Shown here: positions 59,529 through 64,000 of the stretch, one piece after another
How the letters are laid out: every line of letters starts with the position of its first letter
Numbering within the stretch: position 1 is the first letter of the stretch
Assembly (NCBI GenBank): GCA_963811605.1
Contig: CAWESA010000020.1
Span: forward strand, 62,001 to 126,000
DNA from: CAVQLX01 sp963811605
GTDB lineage: Bacteria > Desulfobacterota > Binatia > DP-6
DNA length: 64,000 nucleotides
Direction: 5' to 3'
Notes under the pieces: generated by a model
Database searches by the model: none
The model's input: only the letters and a program-made list of their open reading frames with translations
Told to the model about the DNA's origin: nothing
Translations under genes and position numbers: made by a program

Positions 59529-60563
59529 TCAGAACTGCGCCAGGAAGCGCATGTCGTTATCGAAGAGGAGGCGCATGTCGTCCAGGCCGTGGCGCAGCAG
59601 CGTGAGGCGCTCGATGCCCATGCCGAACGCGAAGCCGCGCACGCGCTCCGGGTCGTAGCCGCCGGCACGGAGCACGTTGGGATGCACCATGCCCGCGCCC
59701 AGGATCTCCAGCCAGCCGCTGCCCTTGCAGATGCGACAGGACGCTTGCGGCGCGTCGGCGGGGCACCTGATGCACGCGATGTCCACCTCGGCGCTGGGCT
59801 CGGTGAACGGGAAGAAGCTGGCGCGAAACCGCACGCCCGTGTCAGGCCCGAAGAGCCGGCGCAGGAACGTGGTCAGCACCCCTTTCAGGTCGGCGAAGGT
59901 GACGCGGTGGTCGACCAGGAGGCCCTCGACCTGGTGGAACATGGGCGAGTGCGTCGGGTCGGGATCGTCGCGGCGATAGCAGGCGCCCGGCATGACGACG
60001 CGCACGGGGGGCGGCGTCCTCTGCATGACGTGGAGCTGCGTCGGCGAGGTGTGCGTTCGCAGCAGCCGCTCGCCGCCCTCCAGGAAGAAGGTGTCCTGCG
60101 CGTCGCGGGCCGGGTGATCGGGCGGGAAGTTGAGGCCGCCGAAGTTGTAGAAGTCGTCCTCGACGTCGGGGCCTTCCGCGACCGAGAAGCCCATCGACAG
60201 GAAGATGTCGATCACGTCGTCCTCGGTCTGCCGCAGGGGATGCAGGTGGCCGCGCGGCCGGCGACGGCCCGGCAGCGTGACGTCGACGCGCTCCTCGGCG
60301 AGCGCGCGCGCCAGGCCCTCGCCCGCGAGCACGGCCGCCTTGGCCTCGAGCGCGGCAGAGACGTCGGCCTTCACCGCGTTGGCCAGCGCGCCCATCGCCG
60401 GACGCTCCTCGGGGGGCAGCTGGCCGAGGCCGCGCAGGACCGTGTTCAGGGATCCCTTGCGTCCGAGATAGCGGACCCGGATGGCGTCGAGGACCTCCGC
60501 GCTCCCGGCCGCCGCGATCTCCGCCGCCGCCTCGTCCCGGAGCCGTGCGAGCTCCGTCTCCAA
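59529..60563 (-). CDS. pheS: Phenylalanyl-tRNA synthetase alpha subunit
   Basis: 344 residues: N-terminal coiled-coil (RDEAAAEIAAAGSAEVLDAI) then the class II catalytic core with HPARDAQDTFFL, RTHTSPTQLHVM (motif 2 area) and GAGMVHPNVLRAGGYDPERV; motif 3 is FGMGIERLTLLRHG. The ATG directly follows the rplT stop, so translation is coupled. A CIRCPADAPQASCRICKG segment near residue 270 looks like a small zinc-type insertion. Confidence 0.97.
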   Translation of the reverse strand: METELARLRDEAAAEIAAAGSAEVLDAIRVRYLGRKGSLNTVLRGLGQLPPEERPAMGALANAVKADVSAALEAKAAVLAGEGLARALAEERVDVTLPGRRRPRGHLHPLRQTEDDVIDIFLSMGFSVAEGPDVEDDFYNFGGLNFPPDHPARDAQDTFFLEGGERLLRTHTSPTQLHVMQRTPPPVRVVMPGACYRRDDPDPTHSPMFHQVEGLLVDHRVTFADLKGVLTTFLRRLFGPDTGVRFRASFFPFTEPSAEVDIACIRCPADAPQASCRICKGSGWLEILGAGMVHPNVLRAGGYDPERVRGFAFGMGIERLTLLRHGLDDMRLLFDNDMRFLAQF

Positions 60564-60935
60564 CTAGGCGCTGGCGGTGGCGGGCAGGTGGGACTTGGCG
60601 AGCCCGGCCAGCTCCGCGAACGCCCGCGCATCGTCGAGCGCCAGGGCAGCCAGGATCTTGCGGTCGACCGTCACTCCCGCGGCCTTCAGCCCCGCCACCA
60701 GCCGGCTGTACGACAGCCCGTGCTGGCGCGCGGCGGCGTTGATGCGCGTGATCCACAGGCTGCGGAAGTCGCGCTTGCGCTGCTTGCGGTCGCGGTAGGC
60801 GTAGGCGAGCCCGCGCTCGACCGTCTCGCGGGCCTGTCGGTAGGTCTTCCGCCGGCCGCCGACGTACCCCTTGGCGGCTTTCATGATCTTCTTGTGGCGG
60901 CGGCGCGTCTTCGCACCGCCTTTGGCGCGTGGCAT
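60564..60935 (-). CDS. rplT: 50S ribosomal protein L20
   Basis: 123-residue early-assembly r-protein, opening MPRAKGGAKTRRRHKKIMK and containing YRDRKQRKRDFRSLWITRIN, the standard L20 signature. It normally represses rpmI-rplT translation by binding its own mRNA; whether that occurs here is not visible. It lies 23 bases after rpmI. Confidence 0.98.
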   Translation of the reverse strand: MPRAKGGAKTRRRHKKIMKAAKGYVGGRRKTYRQARETVERGLAYAYRDRKQRKRDFRSLWITRINAAARQHGLSYSRLVAGLKAAGVTVDRKILAALALDDARAFAELAGLAKSHLPATASA

Positions 60936-60958
60936 CGTGTCTCCTTCGGCGGCCGGCC

Positions 60959-61156
60959 CTACCCGTAGGGAATCAGGCGCTTGATGTTCCGCTCGTCGGC
61001 CTTGTCGACGAGCGTCGGACTGCGCAGCTGGCGCTTCCGCTTCGACGTCATGTGGGTGTTGATGTGACGCAGATAGCCGTGGCGGCGCTTCACCTTGCCC
61101 GTGGCAGTGAGCGAGAAGCGCTTCTTGGCGGCGCGATTGGTCTTCATCTTCGGCAT
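60959..61156 (-). CDS. rpmI: 50S ribosomal protein L35
   Basis: 65 residues, MPKMKTNRAAKKRFSLTATG followed by KVKRRHGYLRHINTHMTSKR and ending IKRLIPYG; normal length. Located between infC and rplT as in most bacteria. It begins at ATG 61156, 26 bases after infC. Confidence 0.98.
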   Translation of the reverse strand: MPKMKTNRAAKKRFSLTATGKVKRRHGYLRHINTHMTSKRKRQLRSPTLVDKADERNIKRLIPYG

Positions 61157-61182
61157 GGGGTGGTTCCTCTTCGTCGTGCGCG

Positions 61183-61698
61183 CTAGCGGCTCACGAGCAT
61201 CATCGACATCTGCCGCCCTTCCATGCGCGCATGCTGCTCGACCTGCGCGACGTCGGAGACGGTCTGCGCGATGCGATCCAGCATCGCTCGCCCGAGCTCG
61301 GGGTGGGTGATGGACCGGCCGCGAAAGAAGACGGTCACCTTCACCCGATGGCCCTCGCCGAGGAAATCGCGAATGTGGCCGACCTTGAAGTCGACGTCGT
61401 GCACGCTGGTCTGCGATCCGAGCTTCACTTCCTTGAGCTGACTGGCGGCGTTCTTCTTGCGCGACTGCTGCGCCTTCTTCTTCTCGGCGTACTTGAACTT
61501 GCCGTAGTCCATGATCCGGCACACCGGCGGATTGGCGGTGGGCGCGACCTCGACCAGGTCGAACTCCTTGCCGTCAGCGATGCGCTGCGCGTCGGTGGTG
61601 TTCATGACGCCGAGCTGCGACCCGTCGCTGTCGATCACGCGGACTTCACGGGCACGGATCTGCTGGTTGATGCGGACCCTCTCCTCGACCTTCGCTAT
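61183..61698 (-). CDS. infC: Translation initiation factor IF-3, AUA start codon
   Basis: 171 residues: N-domain RVRINQQIRARE and VIDSDGSQLGVMNTTDAQRI, linker FKYAEKKKAQQSRKKNAASQ and C-domain VKLGSQTSVHDVDFKVGHIR to the end. No ATG, GTG or TTG gives the N-terminal residues. AGGAGG at 61710-61705 is followed after exactly six bases by ATA (61698), then AKVEERVRINQQ. infC genes often use AUU or other rare initiators so that IF-3 represses its own synthesis; AUA fits that logic. The start overlaps the thrS stop by four bases. Confidence 0.93.
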   Translation of the reverse strand: MAKVEERVRINQQIRAREVRVIDSDGSQLGVMNTTDAQRIADGKEFDLVEVAPTANPPVCRIMDYGKFKYAEKKKAQQSRKKNAASQLKEVKLGSQTSVHDVDFKVGHIRDFLGEGHRVKVTVFFRGRSITHPELGRAMLDRIAQTVSDVAQVEQHARMEGRQMSMMLVSR

Positions 61699-63638
61699 GA
61701 CGCACCTCCTGGCATGCTGGCCTCGACCCGCGTTCGCGTGACGAAGCCGTCCAGCGCCTCGGCCCCCCGGTTCTCACCACCGATGCGGGGCGCTACCGTC
61801 CCGTCGGCCGCTTCGCGCTCGCCCACGACGGCGAGCACGGGAATCTTCTCGAGCTGTGCTTCGCGGATCTTGAAGTTGAGCTTCTCGTTGCGCAGATCGG
61901 CCTCCGCACGCAACCCGGCATCGCGGCACGCCTGCGTGACCTGGCGCGCGTAGGCCTCGACCTTCTCGCTCACCGGCAGCACGCGCACCTGCACCGGCGC
62001 GAGCCAGAGCGGCAGCTTGCCTGCCGTGTGCTCGAGCAGGATGGCGATGAAGCGCTCGATCGAGCCGAGGACGGCGCGGTGCACCATCATGGGCGTCGCC
62101 TCGCTGCCGTCGGGCGTCACGTAGCGCAGGCCGAATCGTTCGGGCATCGCGCAGTCGATCTGCACCGTCGCGAGCGTCCAGGAGCGCTCGAGCACGTCGC
62201 GGAAGTCGAAGCCGATCTTCGGGCCGTAGAAGGCGCCCTCGCCGGGCAGGACGGTCACGTCGTAGCCCGCGGCGCGGACCGCACGATCGAGCGCCGCCTC
62301 CGCGTCGTCCCACAGCTCGGGACGGCCGAGAAACTTCTCCGGCCGCGTCTGCAACGTGACCTCGACGTCGCCGAAGCCGAAGGCGCCGTAGACCTCGCGC
62401 ACCATGGCGATGAAGGCGGCCAGCTCGCCGTCGAGCTGCTCGGCCGTGCAGTAGATGTGGGCGTCGTCCTGCGCCATCGAGCGCACGCGCGTGAGCCCGG
62501 CCAGCGTGCCCGAGGGCTCGAAGCGATGCAGCCGGCTGAAGTCCGCGTAGCGGATCGGCAGGTCGCGGTACGAGTGCTTGCGGGCGGCGAAGAGGTAGCA
62601 ATGCCCGGGGCAGTTCATGGGTTTCACGCCGTACTCGTCGTCGTCCTGCGCCATCAGGAACATGTCGTCCCGGAACGCGTCGTAGTGGCCCGACGTCTTC
62701 CACAGGTCGGTCTTGTAGATGAGCGGCGTGATGACCTCGGTGTAGCCGTAGCGCCCGTACAGGCCGCGGACGTAGGCCACCAGCGTGTTGTAGACGACCG
62801 CACCCTTCGGGTGGAAGAAGGGCGATCCCGGCGCGATGGGGTGCAGGGAGAACAGGTCGAGCTGCTGGCCGAGCCGGCGGTGGTCGCGCAGCTTGGCCTC
62901 CTCGATGCGCTTGAGGTAGGCGTCGAGGTCCTTCTGGCTCGCCCAGGCCGTGCCATAGATGCGCTGGAGCATCTCGTTGCGGGCGTCGCCGCGCCAGTAC
63001 GCCCCGGCGACGCTGGTCAGCCGGAAGGCCGGCAGGTGCCCGGTCGAGGGGACGTGGGGGCCGCGGCAGAGATCGACGAACTCGCCCTGTCGGTAGAGCG
63101 ACACCGTATCCTCCGGGATGCCCCGGATGATCTCGACCTTGTAGTGCTCTCCCATCGACTCGAACAGCCGGACGGCCTCGTCGCGCGGGAGCTCCTCGCG
63201 GCTCACCGGCAGGTTCTCCGCGACGATCGCGCGCATGGTCTGCTCGATGCGCTGGAGGTCGTCAGGGGTGAAGCCCTCCGGCCGTTTGAAGTCGTAGTAG
63301 AAGCCGTGCTCGATCACCGGGCCGATGGTGATCTCGGTGCCCGGGAAGAGACGCTGGACCGCCTGCGCCATCAGGTGGGCCGTCGAATGCCGGAGCACGT
63401 CGAGCCCGTCCGCCGAGTCCGGCGCGACGGCGACGAGGCGACAATCCCGCCTCAGCGGATGGCTCAGGTCGACCACGCGGGGCGCCTCGGATTCCACGCG
63501 CGCCGCGACGGCCCGGCGCACGTCCTTGCGCCCCGTCCCGTTGCGTTCCGCGTGCAGCCTGAGCGCGTCGCCGGCCGTGGTTCCGGCTGGCAGACGCTCC
63601 TGCGCCCCGTCGGCGAAGGTCACGACGATCTCGGCCAT
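61695..63638 (-). CDS. thrS: Threonyl-tRNA synthetase
   Basis: 647 residues, full length: TGS domain (about 1-62), editing domain with HSTAHLMAQAVQRLFPG and the C-terminal half HVPSTGHLPAFRLTSVAGAY, catalytic class II core with MNCPGHCYLFAARKHSYRDL (zinc Cys and motif 2 side) and LAPVQVRVLPVSEKVEAYAR opening the anticodon domain. It heads the thrS-infC-rpmI-rplT-pheS-pheT-ihfA operon. The start is ATG 63638. Autoregulatory operators are known for thrS in enterics; none is evident here. Confidence 0.97.
   Translation of the reverse strand: MAEIVVTFADGAQERLPAGTTAGDALRLHAERNGTGRKDVRRAVAARVESEAPRVVDLSHPLRRDCRLVAVAPDSADGLDVLRHSTAHLMAQAVQRLFPGTEITIGPVIEHGFYYDFKRPEGFTPDDLQRIEQTMRAIVAENLPVSREELPRDEAVRLFESMGEHYKVEIIRGIPEDTVSLYRQGEFVDLCRGPHVPSTGHLPAFRLTSVAGAYWRGDARNEMLQRIYGTAWASQKDLDAYLKRIEEAKLRDHRRLGQQLDLFSLHPIAPGSPFFHPKGAVVYNTLVAYVRGLYGRYGYTEVITPLIYKTDLWKTSGHYDAFRDDMFLMAQDDDEYGVKPMNCPGHCYLFAARKHSYRDLPIRYADFSRLHRFEPSGTLAGLTRVRSMAQDDAHIYCTAEQLDGELAAFIAMVREVYGAFGFGDVEVTLQTRPEKFLGRPELWDDAEAALDRAVRAAGYDVTVLPGEGAFYGPKIGFDFRDVLERSWTLATVQIDCAMPERFGLRYVTPDGSEATPMMVHRAVLGSIERFIAILLEHTAGKLPLWLAPVQVRVLPVSEKVEAYARQVTQACRDAGLRAEADLRNEKLNFKIREAQLEKIPVLAVVGEREAADGTVAPRIGGENRGAEALDGFVTRTRVEASMPGGAS
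61705..61710 (-). promoter_or_regulatory. Shine-Dalgarno that fixes the infC start at AUA
   Basis: Perfect AGGAGG on the leftward transcript, inside the last codons of thrS, six bases before ATA. No other initiation codon of any kind usual in bacteria lies within reach in the infC frame until an internal GTG 20 codons in. Confidence 0.8.
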
Positions 63639-63691
63639 CCGGAGCTACGACACTGCTCTGTACGTGGTTGGTGTCGGACGAGGTGAGACAG

Positions 63692-63764
63692 TAGGCACGG
63701 GCGGGATTGAACCGCCGGCCTCTTCCGTGTCAAGGAAGCGCTCTAGCCACTGAGCTACGTGCCT
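63692..63764 (-). tRNA. tRNA-Val (anticodon GAC)
   Basis: 73 bases: acceptor AGGCACG/CGTGCCT, D-arm AGCTCAGTGGCTAGAGC, anticodon stem CTTCC/GGAAG with loop TTGACAC giving GAC, T-loop TTCAATC. Discriminator A; CCA not encoded. It decodes GUC and GUU, the valine codons that include three of the seven in the ilv leader peptide. It lies 54 bases upstream of thrS in the same direction. Confidence 0.95.
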
Positions 63765-63789
63765 GCGTAAGTGCTCGATAAGGGGGCAG

Positions 63790-63818
63790 TTCGTAGCAAC
63801 GTGCGTCTCTGGTGTCAA
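63790..63818 (-). promoter_or_regulatory. Promoter of tRNA-Val, possibly also of the thrS operon
   Basis: A perfect TTGACA (63818-63813), 17 bases, then TACGAA (63795-63790), reading leftward, with the expected start about 20 bases before the tRNA 5' end. No terminator is seen between the tRNA and thrS. Confidence 0.6.
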
Positions 63819-63868
63819 GGCGCGCGGTCGCCTTGTGCCGCTCCTGCCCCGTCGCTACAGTCGCGCGC

Positions 63869-64000
63869 GTGTCACGGGAGCGGCTGTTCGGGGCGTTCTT
63901 CTTCGTCACCCTGGGCCTGCTGCTCTACCAGCTCTTCCTGTTCCTGACGCCCTTCTTCCGCCCCCTCGCCTGGGCCGCCATCCTCGCGCTGACCTTCTAC
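63869..64000 (+). CDS. AI-2E family transporter (PerM-like), C-terminus outside window
   Basis: 44 codons from GTG at 63869, reading RERLFGAFFFVTLGLLLYQL, FLFLTPFFRPLAWAAILALT and on off the right edge. Two closely spaced hydrophobic spans ending in FxxFxxPLxWAxILA are typical of the start of AI-2E/YdiK/PerM membrane proteins. The family includes permeases and antiporters of uncertain substrates. Divergent from tRNA-Val. Confidence 0.75.
   Translation, partial: MSRERLFGAFFFVTLGLLLYQLFLFLTPFFRPLAWAAILALTFY

Overview
The window is about 64 kb of high-GC chromosome, reading as a Gram-negative, proteobacterial-grade organism (deltaproteobacterial or Binatota-like is my guess, not a result). Reasons: IHF-alpha downstream of pheST, lipoboxes and Sec signals, HupE/UreJ and DUF3604 proteins, an alaC-hom-thrC-apgM block, and a PyrR-controlled pyr operon. 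Codons are strongly G/C-ended except in two large membrane-protein genes (16987-18708 and 33156-36692), which look acquired.

Layout. 1-5108: partial VOC protein, a CDF cation transporter, endonuclease III, and a B12-dependent acyl-CoA mutase (large and small subunits) with an enoyl-CoA hydratase. 5259-8263: a lytic transglycosylase-like protein, then ilvBN behind a valine-rich leader peptide and attenuator. 8310-10751: a frameshifted small exported protein, a secreted nuclease and two unknowns. 10812-16620: alaC-hom-thrC-apgM-glpX, a threonine operon in which an apgM-type protein occupies the homoserine kinase slot. 16987-18708: an unknown membrane protein with a repeat-rich upstream region. 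18805-27299: catabolic and accessory genes (GlxA-type regulator plus PfpI protein, dienelactone hydrolase, HAD, enoyl-CoA hydratase, MBL, SnoaL-like, SDR, UbiA, acyl-CoA dehydrogenase). 27440-31844: a degenerate zone with an amidase fragment and a collapsed molybdenum-hydroxylase locus flanking an intact agmatine-to-putrescine pair (aguB-aguA).

31883-36692: a lipoprotein, phosphatidylserine synthase and a giant receptor-like membrane protein. 36802-46669: pyrR-pyrB-pyrC-carA-carB-recG, read leftward from a clear promoter, PyrR-binding loop and terminator. 46683-54589: a GST, a CHRD protein, a DUF3604/PPIase/HupE cassette, an SGNH hydrolase and a second CDF transporter (frameshifted). 54601-63764: apt, pcm, surE, tRNA-Pro(GGG), and the thrS-infC-rpmI-rplT-pheS-pheT-ihfA translation operon preceded by tRNA-Val(GAC). 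The last 130 bases begin an AI-2E-type permease.

Several otherwise intact genes (carB, recG, the second CDF gene, the small exported protein) carry single-base frame breaks. In the housekeeping genes these more likely reflect sequence error than real loss. The most distinctive items are the two RNA attenuators (ilv and pyr), the isobutyryl-CoA-mutase-like active-site residues in the B12 mutase, the apgM/homoserine kinase question, the AUA start of infC, and the two uncharacterised membrane proteins.
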